Origin: Gordonia effusa NBRC 100432 | GTDB lineage: Bacteria; Actinomycetota; Actinomycetes; Mycobacteriales; Mycobacteriaceae | Direction of reading: 5' to 3' | DNA length: 64,000 nt | Assembly (NCBI RefSeq): GCF_000241305.1 | Contig: NZ_BAEH01000092.1 | Location: forward strand, 1 to 64,000 | Shown here: one piece after another, positions 26,379 to 35,872 of the stretch | How the letters are laid out: each line of letters begins with the position of its first letter | Position numbering within the stretch: position 1 is the first letter of the stretch | The notes under the pieces: model-generated | The model's database searches: none | What the model was told of the DNA's origin: nothing | The model's input: only the letters and a program-made list of their open reading frames with translations | Program-made: the position numbers and the translations under genes

Positions 26379-28106
26379 ATGCTGAGCCGACTCCTCCGCT
26401 CCTACCTGGACAATTACCGCCGCGAGATCTCGACAGTCATCGCGTTGCAACTAGTTGCCACCGCGGCAATGCTGTATCTGCCAACCCTCAACGCCGACAT
26501 CATCGACAACGGCGTAGCGACCGGCGACACCGGCTACATTCTCCGCATCGGCGGGATAATGCTGATTGTCACCCTCGCTCAGGTCATCTGTTCGGTTACC
26601 TCGCTGTACTTCGGGTCACGCGCCGCACTCGGTGCCGGCCGGGACATTCGCCACGACCTTCTCCATCGCGTCAACAGCTTCTCGGCACGCGAAGTCGGCC
26701 GGTTCGGCGCACCCTCGTTGATAACTCGAACCACCAACGATGTTCAGCAGGTCCAGATGCTGGCCTCGATGTCGATGACGATTCTCGTGATGGCCCCGAT
26801 CATGTGTATCGGCGGCGTCGCGATGGGTATCCATGTGGCGCCGGGGATGTCGTGGATCATGGCTGTCGCCGTGCCAGTGCTCGGTCTGACGATGGCCGTC
26901 ATTATCGCTCGGATGATTCCCGGCTTTCGGTCGATGCAGTCGCGAATCGACAACATCAATCGCATTCTGCGCGAACAGATTACCGGCATCCGCGTGGTGC
27001 GGGCGTTCGTCCGCGAACGCCATGAGAAGGCCCGCTTCGACGCCGCCAATGTCGAACTCACCGACGCGACATTGCGAGTCGGCCGGATGATGGCATTGAT
27101 GTTCCCCGCGGTCATGCTGATCACCAACGTCACCATCGTCGGAATCATCTGGATCGGCGGGCATCAAGTCTCTGATGGCTCGGTCGAAATAGGCGCGCTG
27201 ACCGCGATGATGAGCTACGTCATGCAGATCATGATGGCGGTGATGATGGCATCCTTCCTCGCCATGATGGCTCCCCGCGCCGCCGTCTGTGCCGAACGCA
27301 TCTCCGAGGTCCTGGCCACCGAGACCTCGGTGAGTCCACCGAGCGCACCGATCGGCTTCGCGACCAAGCCGTCAACGGTCAGCTTCGACGCTGCGCAGTT
27401 CCGCTATCCAGGCGCTGACGAACCTGTGCTGCAAGGCATTTCCTTCACCGTCGCGCCCGGCACGACCACCGCGATCGTCGGGTCGACCGGCTCTGGCAAG
27501 ACAACGCTGCTCAATCTGATTCCACGGCTCATCGATACGACGTCGGGCACAGTCAGCGTCGGCGGCACCGACGTCACCGCACTCGATCCGGAGAGTCTTC
27601 GTTCGGTCATCGGGTTGGTACCGCAGAAGCCGTACCTGTTCTCGGGAACCATCGCCGCCAATATGAAGCACGGCAAACCCGACGCCACCGACGACGAGAT
27701 CTGGGCCGCGCTGCGCGTGGCGCAGGCCGATGACTTTGTCGCGGCGATGCCCGACGGACTCGATACCGCCGTCTCGCAAGGCGGTACCACGGTCTCCGGT
27801 GGCCAGCGCCAACGCCTCGCGATCGCCCGGGCGGTGATACGCAAACCTTCGGTCTATCTCTTCGACGACTCATTTTCGGCCCTCGATCTGACGACCGACG
27901 CCAAACTGCGTGCCGCGCTGCGGCCGGTCACCAGCGATGCCGCGGTTATCGTTGTCGCGCAACGAATCTCAACGATCATCGATGCCGATCAGATCATTGT
28001 TCTGGACAACGGCAAGATCACCGGAATCGGGACGCATGATCAGTTACTGGCTGACTGCGCTACCTACGCGGAGATCGCGGAATCTCAACTGGCGGTGACC
28101 TCATGA
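26379..28106 (+). CDS. ABC exporter half-transporter with degenerate catalytic site
   Basis: ABC type-I exporter subunit of 575 residues: six membrane helices (about 1-300), then an ATPase with Walker A VGSTGSGKTTLL, signature VSGGQRQR and Walker B VYLFDDSFSALD. The residue after the Walker B Asp is Asp instead of the catalytic Glu. Such a substitution marks one half of asymmetric heterodimeric exporters (for example TM287/288, LmrCD). The partner follows with a four-base ATGA overlap. Substrate unknown; drugs or lipids are typical. Confidence 0.9.
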   Translation: MLSRLLRSYLDNYRREISTVIALQLVATAAMLYLPTLNADIIDNGVATGDTGYILRIGGIMLIVTLAQVICSVTSLYFGSRAALGAGRDIRHDLLHRVNSFSAREVGRFGAPSLITRTTNDVQQVQMLASMSMTILVMAPIMCIGGVAMGIHVAPGMSWIMAVAVPVLGLTMAVIIARMIPGFRSMQSRIDNINRILREQITGIRVVRAFVRERHEKARFDAANVELTDATLRVGRMMALMFPAVMLITNVTIVGIIWIGGHQVSDGSVEIGALTAMMSYVMQIMMAVMMASFLAMMAPRAAVCAERISEVLATETSVSPPSAPIGFATKPSTVSFDAAQFRYPGADEPVLQGISFTVAPGTTTAIVGSTGSGKTTLLNLIPRLIDTTSGTVSVGGTDVTALDPESLRSVIGLVPQKPYLFSGTIAANMKHGKPDATDDEIWAALRVAQADDFVAAMPDGLDTAVSQGGTTVSGGQRQRLAIARAVIRKPSVYLFDDSFSALDLTTDAKLRAALRPVTSDAAVIVVAQRISTIIDADQIIVLDNGKITGIGTHDQLLADCATYAEIAESQLAVTS

Positions 28107-30034
28107 CCGGCCCGATGGGCGGTCCGCCGACCGAAAAGGCACGCTCGTTCGGTCCGTCGGTACGCCGGCTCCTCACATTACTCGGCAAGCGACGCGCGGC
28201 AGTGAGCACCGTTCTCGCGTCGATTGTCGCGTCGGTCGTCCTAACCGCATACGCCCCGAAGGTTCTCGGCCATGCCACCGACCTGATCTTCAACGGGGTC
28301 ATCGGCGGCAGACTGCCCGCCGGGATCACCAAAGATCAAGCGGTGCAGGGTCTTCGCGAAGGCGGCCAGAATACCTTCGCCGATATGGTCTCGTCGATGG
28401 ATCTCACGCCCGGCGTCGGGGTCGACTTCGGTGCGGTTGGTCAGGTCCTGGTCTGGGTGCTAGTTCTCTATGCCGGTTCGTCATTACTCTCGTGGCTGGC
28501 CGCGTATCTGCTGAATATCGTTGTCGCACATTCGATCAAAGAGCTGCGCACGGCCGTCGAGAATAAAGTTCACCGACTGCCGCTGCGCTACTACGACGCC
28601 ACGGCGCGGGGCGATCTGCTCTCGCGCGTGACCAACGACCTCGACAACCTGTCCCAAACGTTGCAGCAGACCATCAGCCAGTTCCTCAACTCCGTTCTCA
28701 CCGTCATCGCGATTCTGGTGATGATGCTCTGGATCTCGCCGCTACTATCGGTGATCGCAATACTCACGGTTCCATTGGCTTTCGTGGCGACCGCTCAGAT
28801 CGCCAAACGCTCCAAGCCGCATTTCATGGCTCAGTGGGCATCGACCGGACAACTCAACGCCCAGGTGGAGGAGGCGTTTACCGGGCACGAACTCGTGAAA
28901 GCCTTTGGGCGGCAAGCGCATGTGGAAGCCACCTTCGATGACCGGAACGAGAAACTCTACGAGTCGAGCTGGCGAGCCCAGTTCATCTCCGGCATCATCA
29001 TGCCGACCATCATGTTTCTCGGGAACGTCAACTACGTGGTGGTCGCCGTCGTCGGCGGGCTGCGAGTCGCATCAGGATCGCTCAGCCTCGGCGAGGTGCA
29101 AGCATTCATTCAGTACTCTCGTCAGTTCACCCAGCCACTCACTCAGATCGGTTCGATGTTCAACCTGATGCAGAGTGGCGTGGCGTCGGCCGAGCGGATC
29201 TTCGACATCCTCGACGCCGCCGAAGAGAGTCCAGATCCGGCTAAACCTGTTGTCCCCGAGGATGATCGCGGTCTCATCGAGTTCAACGACGTGTCATTCC
29301 GCTACGTAGCCGACAAACCGCTCATCGAAAACTTGTCGCTGGTTGCCAAGCCCGGACATATGGTCGCCATTGTCGGGCCAACTGGAGCGGGCAAAACCAC
29401 CCTGGTCAACCTGATCATGCGGTTCTACGACGTCGACTCCGGGACCATCAAGGTTGACGGCACCGACTCCCGGAGCATGACGCGGGACGATCTGCGCGAG
29501 CGAACCGGCATGGTCCTACAAGACTCGTGGTTGTTCGGCGGCAGCATTTTCGACAACATCGCCTACGGTGACCCGAGCGCTTCCTACGAAGAAGTGATCG
29601 AAGCCGCCAAGGTCAGCCATGTCGACCACTTCGTGCGTGTGCTGCCCGAGGGCTACGACACCGTCATCGACGACGAGGGCGGCGGCGTCAGTGCCGGCGA
29701 GAAGCAACTCATCACGATTGCCCGGGCTTTCCTCGCTAAACCGACGATCCTGATCCTCGATGAGGCGACCAGTTCAGTCGACACACGCACCGAACTGTTG
29801 ATACAGAAGGCGATGGCCCGTCTGAGGAGAGGTGAGCAAGCCAACGGCGAATCCGGCGGGCGGACCAGTTTTGTTATCGCACACCGCCTTTCGACGATCC
29901 GGGATGCGGACACCATCCTGGTGATGGAAGGTGGTCGCATCGTCGAGCAGGGCAACCACGAGGAACTGCTGGCGATGCGGGGCGCGTACTTCCGGCTCTA
30001 CAACAGTCAGTTCGTGGGTGCGGTGGCCGAGTAG
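28103..30034 (+). CDS. ABC exporter half-transporter with canonical catalytic site
   Basis: Partner of the preceding gene, 643 residues: membrane domain (about 30-350, with an insert after helix 1 near residues 75-110), ATPase with Walker A VGPTGAGKTTLV, signature VSAGEKQ and Walker B ILILDEATSSVD with intact Glu. The signature replaces the usual GGQ with AGEKQ, common in this half of heterodimers. Together the two make a heterodimeric exporter with one active ATP site. Confidence 0.9.
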   Translation: MTGPMGGPPTEKARSFGPSVRRLLTLLGKRRAAVSTVLASIVASVVLTAYAPKVLGHATDLIFNGVIGGRLPAGITKDQAVQGLREGGQNTFADMVSSMDLTPGVGVDFGAVGQVLVWVLVLYAGSSLLSWLAAYLLNIVVAHSIKELRTAVENKVHRLPLRYYDATARGDLLSRVTNDLDNLSQTLQQTISQFLNSVLTVIAILVMMLWISPLLSVIAILTVPLAFVATAQIAKRSKPHFMAQWASTGQLNAQVEEAFTGHELVKAFGRQAHVEATFDDRNEKLYESSWRAQFISGIIMPTIMFLGNVNYVVVAVVGGLRVASGSLSLGEVQAFIQYSRQFTQPLTQIGSMFNLMQSGVASAERIFDILDAAEESPDPAKPVVPEDDRGLIEFNDVSFRYVADKPLIENLSLVAKPGHMVAIVGPTGAGKTTLVNLIMRFYDVDSGTIKVDGTDSRSMTRDDLRERTGMVLQDSWLFGGSIFDNIAYGDPSASYEEVIEAAKVSHVDHFVRVLPEGYDTVIDDEGGGVSAGEKQLITIARAFLAKPTILILDEATSSVDTRTELLIQKAMARLRRGEQANGESGGRTSFVIAHRLSTIRDADTILVMEGGRIVEQGNHEELLAMRGAYFRLYNSQFVGAVAE

Positions 30035-30052
30035 GACGCCTACGCTTGTCAC

Positions 30053-30619
30053 ATGAGCAGGCCGGAACTGCCGAGAATCACTCCGCAGAGTAGTGCCGAG
30101 TGGCGCGATTGGCTGGCAGCCAACCACGATTCCTCACCTGGAGCGTGGGTTGTATTGGCACGCAATCGTTCTGAACCGGTGTCCTACGAGGATCTAGTAT
30201 GCGAAGCGCTCTGCTGGGGATGGGTCGACGGCTTGGCGAATCCGCTCGACGACACGCACACCATGCTGCGGTTCACGCCGCGGCGTCCCGGCAGTGCTTG
30301 GGCGGCAACCAATAAGCGCCGCGTCGGGCAGTTGCAGGCCGACGGCCGGATGCAACCTGCCGGTCAAGCGCTGGTCGACGGGGCACAGGCGTCGGGAGCA
30401 TGGACCCTGCTCGATGACGCCGAAGCCCTCATCGAGTCGACCGAACTTGCCGCTGCCCTCGACGCCGTTCCCACCGCCCGCAGGAACTGGGATGCCTTCC
30501 CGCCATCGACACGAAAGTTCGCGCTCTCTCAGATCGCTTTCGCGAAGCGGCCGGAAACCAAGACGCGACGAATCACGAAGATCGTCGAGCAAGCATCGCA
30601 GAACGTCCGCCCGGGATAG
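30053..30619 (+). CDS. YdeI/OmpD-associated family protein
   Basis: Protein of 188 residues with the OmdA/YdeI layout: N-terminal SAEWRDWLAANHDSSPGAWVVLARN, then VCEALCWGWVDG and RFTPRRPGSAW, and a C-terminal helical half ending in the TKTRRITKI pattern. The family is linked to periplasmic stress or bacteriocin protection in some bacteria, but its biochemistry is unknown and this copy has no signal peptide. TACGCT six bases before the ATG suggests a leaderless mRNA. It is 18 bases after the ABC exporter. Confidence 0.8.
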   Translation: MSRPELPRITPQSSAEWRDWLAANHDSSPGAWVVLARNRSEPVSYEDLVCEALCWGWVDGLANPLDDTHTMLRFTPRRPGSAWAATNKRRVGQLQADGRMQPAGQALVDGAQASGAWTLLDDAEALIESTELAAALDAVPTARRNWDAFPPSTRKFALSQIAFAKRPETKTRRITKIVEQASQNVRPG

Positions 30620-30624
30620 CCGGG

Positions 30625-30981
30625 TCAGCCAACGGGAACTTTGTCCAGGAAGCCGAGAACCGTTGCGATCCGGCCGACGTCGTCGGTTACGATGACATCG
30701 AATCCGATCACTAGTGGCTCACCGCCCGCCGGACCGAGACCCCACCGAAAGCGCGTCTGATTGTGATGCGAATCCGCGTCGCCAATCGGCGAGAACTCAA
30801 GGCCGGCAAACTGTTGCCGGACCGCGTCGATGGTCGCCGCTATCTCTGAACGCCCGGCAGCGGCACCGAGTGGATCGGTGTAGGTGGCCGCGGCCGACCA
30901 ATGCTGTGCGAGATGGCGTTCGCGTTCGGCGGGTTCGGCGTTCCACGTGTTCAGATAGTTGTCGACGGTCGAATGGGACAT
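30625..30981 (-). CDS. NTF2-like/SnoaL-like protein
   Basis: Small soluble protein of 118 residues with the SnoaL-like cone fold: N-terminal helix YLNTWNAEPAERERHLAQHWSAAATYTDPLG, a further helix IDAVRQQFAG, then alternating strands ending GFDVIVTDDVGRIATVLGFLDKVP. Members are isomerases, cyclases or ligand-binding proteins; no catalytic assignment is possible here. It is convergent with the YdeI-like gene. Confidence 0.75.
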   Translation of the reverse strand: MSHSTVDNYLNTWNAEPAERERHLAQHWSAAATYTDPLGAAAGRSEIAATIDAVRQQFAGLEFSPIGDADSHHNQTRFRWGLGPAGGEPLVIGFDVIVTDDVGRIATVLGFLDKVPVG

Positions 30982-31177
30982 GGCTGAAATCCTCTCGGGT
31001 GCTTACGTTTTCGCATCTCGAAGCGCGTAAACCCATACTCGCGGCACAATCAGCCGACGTCGATTACCTGGCAGGTAATCGACGTCGGCAGAAAATCGCG
31101 CGACAAGTTCGATCCTCTCGTGTCACTATGTCTCGGTTAATGCCGAGCCCCGATAAGCAGCGAAGGAGATGATCGAC
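30982..31177. other. Intergenic region with large hairpin
   Basis: Between the SnoaL-like gene and the WhiB/HNH group. It contains the promoter of the former and the long inverted repeat at 31053-31089. If the small frame at 31178 is not a gene, the gene-free stretch extends to 31363 (382 bases). Confidence 0.6.
31053..31089. repeat. Perfect 18-base inverted repeat
   Basis: Arms GCCGACGTCGATTACCTG and its exact complement are separated by a single base. No T-tract follows on either strand, so a classical terminator is unlikely. It lies about 70 bases after the SnoaL-like gene's start, in a divergent intergenic region. Confidence 0.85.
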
Positions 31178-31303
31178 GTGTCCGCCCACCCGCACCGTGG
31201 AATGTGGCCGCGACCGCAGCGCGAACGACTGGCCGACACATCGTCGGTCTATCTGCTGCGCCGCAATACTTTTGGCGATATCGCCCCTTGCCGCACCACA
31301 TGA
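31178..31303 (+). CDS. Small ORF, 41 residues
   Basis: GTG start with AAGGAG nine bases upstream (31163-31168), running 41 codons to TGA. The peptide is basic (HPHRGMWPRPQRERL, LLRRN) with one Cys near the end (APCRTT) and no membrane segment. An ATG three codons upstream abuts the ribosome site and is less likely. I do not recognise it. It sits 60 bases before the HNH gene and could be a leader peptide or small protein. Confidence 0.4.
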   Translation: MSAHPHRGMWPRPQRERLADTSSVYLLRRNTFGDIAPCRTT

Positions 31304-31363
31304 GCTAACTCTCGACGGGTGCGCTCGGCCGCTAACACCCACGAGAACAGAGAGCTCACCACA

Positions 31364-31843
31364 ATGATCATCTTCATCACCAACCCCGGATTGCAGGTGC
31401 TTGCCACCGTGCCGTGGCAACGCGCGGCAACGCTGTTGGTCGCCGGTGACGCGGTTAATCTGCCTAGCGCGCCGATCGCGAAGGTCGTGCACTCGCCGAG
31501 TACCACGCTGGCTATTCACCAGGTGATTGCCGTGCGACGCAACGCCTTCCGCCCCTGGACCAACGCGACACCGGAAACCCACGCACCCAATGCCGCGATT
31601 CTCGCCCGTGACGCACGCACGTGCGGATACTGCGGCAAGCCGGCGGCAACTGTCGACCACGTCCAACCCTCGAGTCGGGGCGGCGGCTCAACCTGGCGGA
31701 ACTTGGTCGCATGCTGCTCAAAATGCAACGCGTACAAGGCAGCTCGTACACCACGTGAAGCGGGCATGACCCTGCAGATCGACCCACAGGTATACGACCC
31801 GTGGCAGCACCACCAACGTCAGGTGTACGCACTCGTTACCTGA
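31364..31843 (+). CDS. HNH endonuclease domain protein
   Basis: Protein of 159 residues with a beta-rich N-terminal half (residues 1-75) and a C-terminal HNH nuclease: RTCGYCGKPAATVDHVQPSSRGGGSTWRNLVACCSKCNAYK, with two CxxC zinc pairs and the catalytic DH...N...K residues. The N-terminal region with RRNAFRPWTNATP is typical of actinobacterial chromosomal HNH proteins that are not homing nucleases. It is 25 bases upstream of whiB. Target unknown; DNA repair or restriction is possible. Confidence 0.85.
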   Translation: MIIFITNPGLQVLATVPWQRAATLLVAGDAVNLPSAPIAKVVHSPSTTLAIHQVIAVRRNAFRPWTNATPETHAPNAAILARDARTCGYCGKPAATVDHVQPSSRGGGSTWRNLVACCSKCNAYKAARTPREAGMTLQIDPQVYDPWQHHQRQVYALVT

Positions 31844-31868
31844 GTCGACAACTATCGAAGGAGGAATA

Positions 31869-32147
31869 ATGGGTCGGCGCCCACGGGACACTCAACTGCT
31901 GCGAGCGCTGACGCAGCTGCTCGTTCCGTCCACCGAAATCGAGTGGGACCAGGCACGGTGCAGCGGACATGCGCAGCCCGAGCTGTGGTTCCCGTTTCCG
32001 AGCGAAAGTTATGACACCGCTGCGCAGTTGTGCGAAAACTGCCCATTGCGCCAGGACTGCCTCGAGTTCGGCATCGACAATCACCTGGACGGCGTATGGG
32101 GCGGAGTCGACCTGGTCTACGGCCGTGCGGTTGCCCGCACGGCCTAG
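31869..32147 (+). CDS. WhiB-family iron-sulfur transcription regulator
   Basis: WhiB-like protein of 92 residues with the four cluster ligands Cys31, Cys55, Cys58 and Cys64 (CxxC in CENCPLRQDC) and the GVWGG turn followed by a short C-terminal tail with few basic residues. It binds a [4Fe-4S] cluster and sigma factor to tune transcription. A very strong AGGAGG precedes the ATG. There is no AT-hook, so it is not WhiB7. Which numbered WhiB it matches I cannot decide. Confidence 0.9.
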   Translation: MGRRPRDTQLLRALTQLLVPSTEIEWDQARCSGHAQPELWFPFPSESYDTAAQLCENCPLRQDCLEFGIDNHLDGVWGGVDLVYGRAVARTA

Positions 32148-32157
32148 ACGCGGCGTG

Positions 32158-33069
32158 TCAGTAGTCGCGCTCCGCGCTCACTCGCGAGATCAATTCGTCG
32201 CCCGCCGCGAACCGTCGCAGGTTTTCGGCGAGCCACGGCGCCATCTCCTCGGTCAGGCGCGACGCCGGATTGGCCACATGCGGCGTGATGATCACATTGG
32301 GTAGGTCGAACAGCGGATTATCTGCTGCCGGCGGCTCGGGGTCGGTGACATCGATTGCGGCACCGGCGATTTCACCGGCGATCAAAGCCCGATACAAGGC
32401 CGCCTCGTTAACCAGTGGGCCTCGTGCCACGTTGACCACCCACGCATGGGATGGCAACGCGGCCAAGGAGACGTCGTTGATCAGGTGATGGGTCGACGGT
32501 GTCGACGGCGCGGCCAACACCACGTGGTCGACGCGACCCCACACCTGTTCCAAACGACTGGCGGGCACCGTTTCGTCCGCTCCCGCCACCTCCCTGCCGG
32601 AGTTGTTCACCGCGACAACCGTTGCACCACAAGCTTTCAGTCGCGGAGTCAACTCGCGGCCAATCCCGCCTGCCCCAATAATGCCGACGGTCGCGCCGCG
32701 CAATGTGCGCACCGCGGGATCTATCCGATCCTTATCCCAGCCGTAGCGGACAGCGGTGTTAATCTGGCGTAGCCCGGCTAGCAACAGTCCCAGTGCGTGT
32801 TCCGCACATCCGGCGGCGTAGAAACCCGAAGCATTGGTCCACAGCCGGCGATCGTCGATCACTCCGGCAGTCACGAACTCTTCGATACCCGCCGTCTTGA
32901 GCGCTACCCACTCGATGCTATCGGCTAGTTCTGGAAAACCATCGGCGCCACCGGTCCACACCAGAACCCGCGCCTCGCTGAGTGGAACGATTTGTGCCCC
33001 AACCTCTTTGATCGCGCCGGCGAGATGGTCATCGCCATGTGGTGCCAAGGCCACCCGTACCGCGCTCAC
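32158..33069 (-). CDS. D-isomer-specific 2-hydroxyacid dehydrogenase
   Basis: NAD-dependent dehydrogenase of 303 residues: Rossmann motif [22 protein letters not shown], catalytic Arg in [14 protein letters not shown], Glu in DVTDPEPPA and His in ITPHVANPA. It reduces 2-oxoacids to D-hydroxyacids or the reverse; the substrate is unknown. Its GTG overlaps the rnhA stop by four bases, so it is coupled to RNase HI. Confidence 0.87.
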   Translation of the reverse strand: MSAVRVALAPHGDDHLAGAIKEVGAQIVPLSEARVLVWTGGADGFPELADSIEWVALKTAGIEEFVTAGVIDDRRLWTNASGFYAAGCAEHALGLLLAGLRQINTAVRYGWDKDRIDPAVRTLRGATVGIIGAGGIGRELTPRLKACGATVVAVNNSGREVAGADETVPASRLEQVWGRVDHVVLAAPSTPSTHHLINDVSLAALPSHAWVVNVARGPLVNEAALYRALIAGEIAGAAIDVTDPEPPAADNPLFDLPNVIITPHVANPASRLTEEMAPWLAENLRRFAAGDELISRVSAERDY

Positions 33070-33527
33070 TCCTGTTCCTCCCGGAGGGCGCGGGCCGCCG
33101 ACGTCGCCAACGTATCGGCGATCTCGTTATAGTGATCTCCCGCATGGCCTTTCACCCATTTCCAGGTGACTTGATGGCGCTTCTCTTCCTCAACGAGCCG
33201 GCGCCACAGATCGGCATTCTTGACCGGCTGCTTGGCCGCGGTCTTCCACCCATTCGCCTGCCACCCGCTGACCCATTTGGTGATGCCGTTGCGAACGTAG
33301 GTCGAGTCGGTGTAGATAACGACAGTCGACGGTTTGGTCAGCGCTGCCAAACCTTCGATTGCCGCGGTTAGCTCCATCTTGTTGTTGGTGCTGTCCTCCT
33401 CGGCGCCGGAGATCTGCTTCTCATGGCCGCGATACCGCAGTACCGCTCCCCACCCGCCGGGCCCGGGGTTGCCCAGACACGCGCCATCAGTCGAGATCTC
33501 CACAATGTCGTCGCTCACGGCAGTCAC
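33066..33527 (-). CDS. rnhA: Ribonuclease HI
   Basis: Cleaves the RNA strand of RNA-DNA hybrids. The 153 residues carry all active-site acids: Asp14 ([16 protein letters not shown]), Glu52 (NNKMEL), Asp74 (YTDSTYV) and Asp138 (NEIADTLA), with His128 in VKGHAGD. Two GTG starts are possible (33527 or 33518). It is followed, coupled, by the 2-hydroxyacid dehydrogenase. Confidence 0.95.
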   Translation of the reverse strand: MTAVSDDIVEISTDGACLGNPGPGGWGAVLRYRGHEKQISGAEEDSTNNKMELTAAIEGLAALTKPSTVVIYTDSTYVRNGITKWVSGWQANGWKTAAKQPVKNADLWRRLVEEEKRHQVTWKWVKGHAGDHYNEIADTLATSAARALREEQE

Positions 33528-33587
33528 GGTACCCGGGTCACTCGGTCGACGTAGCGAGCCCGCACGCCCCGCCCGTACCGTGGACTC

Positions 33588-34370
33588 ATGGCATCGTGGG
33601 ACCCCGCCCAGTACTTACGATTCGGCGACGAACGCACCCGCCCCTTCCTCGATCTGATCGGGCAAATTCCCGAATCCGGTAGTTCCGTCACGTCGATCGC
33701 CGATATCGGTTGCGGCCCCGGGCATTTGACGCGGTACCTGCGCCTACGCTGGCCGAGTGCCGCGATTGTCGGTGTCGATTCGTCGGCACCGATGGTCGAG
33801 CGCGCGAGAGCGGAGAACACCGACGAGGGAGTCCGGTACGAGCTGGCCGACGCATCATCGTGGCTGCCGACCGACCCCGTGGACATCATGGTCTCCAACG
33901 CCACGTTCCAATGGCTGCCGGACCAGTTCGCCACGATCGAGCGTCTACTCACCCGGCTATCGCCAGACGGCACCATCGCCATCGGCGTACCCGACAACGC
34001 GGACCGGCCAACGCATCGGCTGCTCGATGAGCTAGCCGCGGAGCCCAGGTTCGCCGGACGCTTCGACGAGATTCGCTCATTCGATCCGATGCCGCCGACC
34101 GACTACGCCGACTTCTTCGCACCACGCGGATTCGCGGTCAACGCGTGGTCGACGACCTATCTGCATATTCTGCGGGGCGAGGACCCGGTATACGAGTGGG
34201 TTAGCGGCACCCGGCTACGGCCATATCTCGCCGCCCTGGCTGACGCCCCTCAACTACGCGATGAGTTCATCGCCGACTATCGGGCGGCTCTTCGCACTGC
34301 CTTCCCACCCCGCGACTGGGGCACGCCGCTGCCGTTCCGGCGCACCTTCGTCGTCGCAACTCGTGACTGA
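33588..34370 (+). CDS. tam: Trans-aconitate 2-methyltransferase-like
   Basis: SAM-dependent methyltransferase of 260 residues with motif [17 protein letters not shown] and the Tam hallmarks [20 protein letters not shown] at the N-terminus and [11 protein letters not shown]. Tam methylates trans-aconitate, an inhibitory by-product of the citric acid cycle. TACCGT six bases before the ATG and no ribosome site indicate a leaderless mRNA. Homology is clear, the exact substrate inferred. Confidence 0.88.
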   Translation: MASWDPAQYLRFGDERTRPFLDLIGQIPESGSSVTSIADIGCGPGHLTRYLRLRWPSAAIVGVDSSAPMVERARAENTDEGVRYELADASSWLPTDPVDIMVSNATFQWLPDQFATIERLLTRLSPDGTIAIGVPDNADRPTHRLLDELAAEPRFAGRFDEIRSFDPMPPTDYADFFAPRGFAVNAWSTTYLHILRGEDPVYEWVSGTRLRPYLAALADAPQLRDEFIADYRAALRTAFPPRDWGTPLPFRRTFVVATRD

Positions 34371-34453
34371 GGCGCACGTTCAATCAGCTCGATATCGCCA
34401 TTTCCGGCCGATCGGACCGCCGCGGATTGTACGACAATGACATTCGTGGCAGG

Positions 34454-34469
34454 GTCACACATGTGTGAC
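34454..34469. promoter_or_regulatory. 16-base perfect palindrome, candidate operator
   Basis: GTCACACATGTGTGAC, fully symmetrical, about 108 bases before the DUF4185 gene and in the 206-base gap after tam. It resembles a regulator site rather than a terminator. Confidence 0.5.
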
Positions 34470-34576
34470 GATCCGAGCAGAACCATTGACGCCTCACCAG
34501 CCTCTGGAGTCTCATCGTTCACAGAAGTTTCTCGACTCGCGCGATCCGAAGCGCACCGTTATTGAGGGGAATGCCG

Positions 34577-35845
34577 ATGCGCATCACGCGTACCGCCGCC
34601 GCGGGCCTGGCCACCATAGGGCTCGTTTTGACCACGGCAACCGTCGTGGCGCCGCAGGCAGCCGCCTCACCGTGTAATGCCACCGGGATCGTCGGCAGCG
34701 ACATCGGAAATACCGGTAGCTCGGGCTCCAGCGAGATCGGGCTGGGCAGTCTTGATTTCGGTAGCTATCGAGCGGGCGGCAAGAAGCCACAGCAACCGCT
34801 ATTGAAATTGACGTCCGGCCCATCACAGACGGTCTCCTGGGTGACCGGACCGCGCAGCACCGCCAAGACGGACAAACGTTTCTCCATCACCTCGACCGAC
34901 GTCGGTGTGCCGTGGGATAACGGCTCGGGCCAGGTACTGATGGCCTTCGGCGATACCTGGGGCAAATGCGCGGGTCAGATGGTTTGGCGGCACAACACGA
35001 TGCTGCGTTCCAACGGCAACAGCGACCTGTCGAAAGGCATCACCTTCAACAACGCTCAGGTCGGGAACATCTTCTCCGGCGCATCGGTGACGTCGGCGCA
35101 TCCGACCTTCGCCCAGCCGATGGTGAACGCGGTTGGTGTGAAGAATATCGAGATCGGCATGATCCCGACCGCCGGCATCTCGGTTAACGGCGTCCAGTAT
35201 GTGAGCTTCATGTCGATTCACAACTGGGGTCCGCCCGGACGATGGGTGACCAACTACTCCGCACTAGCCGTCTCCCGAGACAACGGACAGCACTGGGCGA
35301 TCGACTGGAATACGGCACGTTCCAATTACGAACTCAATATCCCCGGTAATCCGCATTTCCGAACCGGCCAAGGACGCTTCCAAGTGAGCGCGTTCCTACG
35401 AGTCGGACCGTGGGTCTACCAATATGGGACGCCCAACGGCCGGTACGGCGCGATGTTCCTCTCGCGCGTCCCGGCGTCGCAACTCACCAATATCAATGCC
35501 TACGAGTACTACAGTGGTGGAACCAACGGGCGCTGGTCCCGGGATTCTGCCACGGCCGGACGAGTGATACACGAACCGGTGAGCGAGTTATCGATCGCCT
35601 ATAACAACTACCTGAAGAAATACGTCATGCTCGCGGCTCGCGGCGGTAGCGTCGTTATCCGCACCTCCCCCAAGCCGACCGGGCCATGGAGCAATCCGCG
35701 AGTCATCGTGCCGGCCAGCCAAACTCAGGGGCTATACGCGCCTTATATTCACCCCCGCTCTACCGGCCAGAATCTCTACTTCGTGGCCTCCCGGTGGGAA
35801 GACTACAACGTAATGTTGATCAAGACGGATCTATCGAAGATCTGA
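34577..35845 (+). CDS. Secreted DUF4185 protein
   Basis: Exported protein of 422 residues. Signal peptide MRITRTAAAGLATIGLVLTTATVVAPQAAAS, then a Gly/Ser-rich stretch (about 40-60) and the DUF4185 domain with WDNGSGQVLMAFGDTWG, MIPTAGISVNG and ETSPKPTGPW-like WXXP patterns, which form a five-bladed beta-propeller related to glycoside hydrolases. GAGGGG seven bases before the second ATG sets the start at 34577. Enzymatic role in the envelope is possible but not shown. It probably shares a transcript with the small gene 27 bases downstream. Confidence 0.82.
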   Translation: MRITRTAAAGLATIGLVLTTATVVAPQAAASPCNATGIVGSDIGNTGSSGSSEIGLGSLDFGSYRAGGKKPQQPLLKLTSGPSQTVSWVTGPRSTAKTDKRFSITSTDVGVPWDNGSGQVLMAFGDTWGKCAGQMVWRHNTMLRSNGNSDLSKGITFNNAQVGNIFSGASVTSAHPTFAQPMVNAVGVKNIEIGMIPTAGISVNGVQYVSFMSIHNWGPPGRWVTNYSALAVSRDNGQHWAIDWNTARSNYELNIPGNPHFRTGQGRFQVSAFLRVGPWVYQYGTPNGRYGAMFLSRVPASQLTNINAYEYYSGGTNGRWSRDSATAGRVIHEPVSELSIAYNNYLKKYVMLAARGGSVVIRTSPKPTGPWSNPRVIVPASQTQGLYAPYIHPRSTGQNLYFVASRWEDYNVMLIKTDLSKI

Positions 35846-35872
35846 GTTTCTCGGCATATTGAGGGGGAGTCG

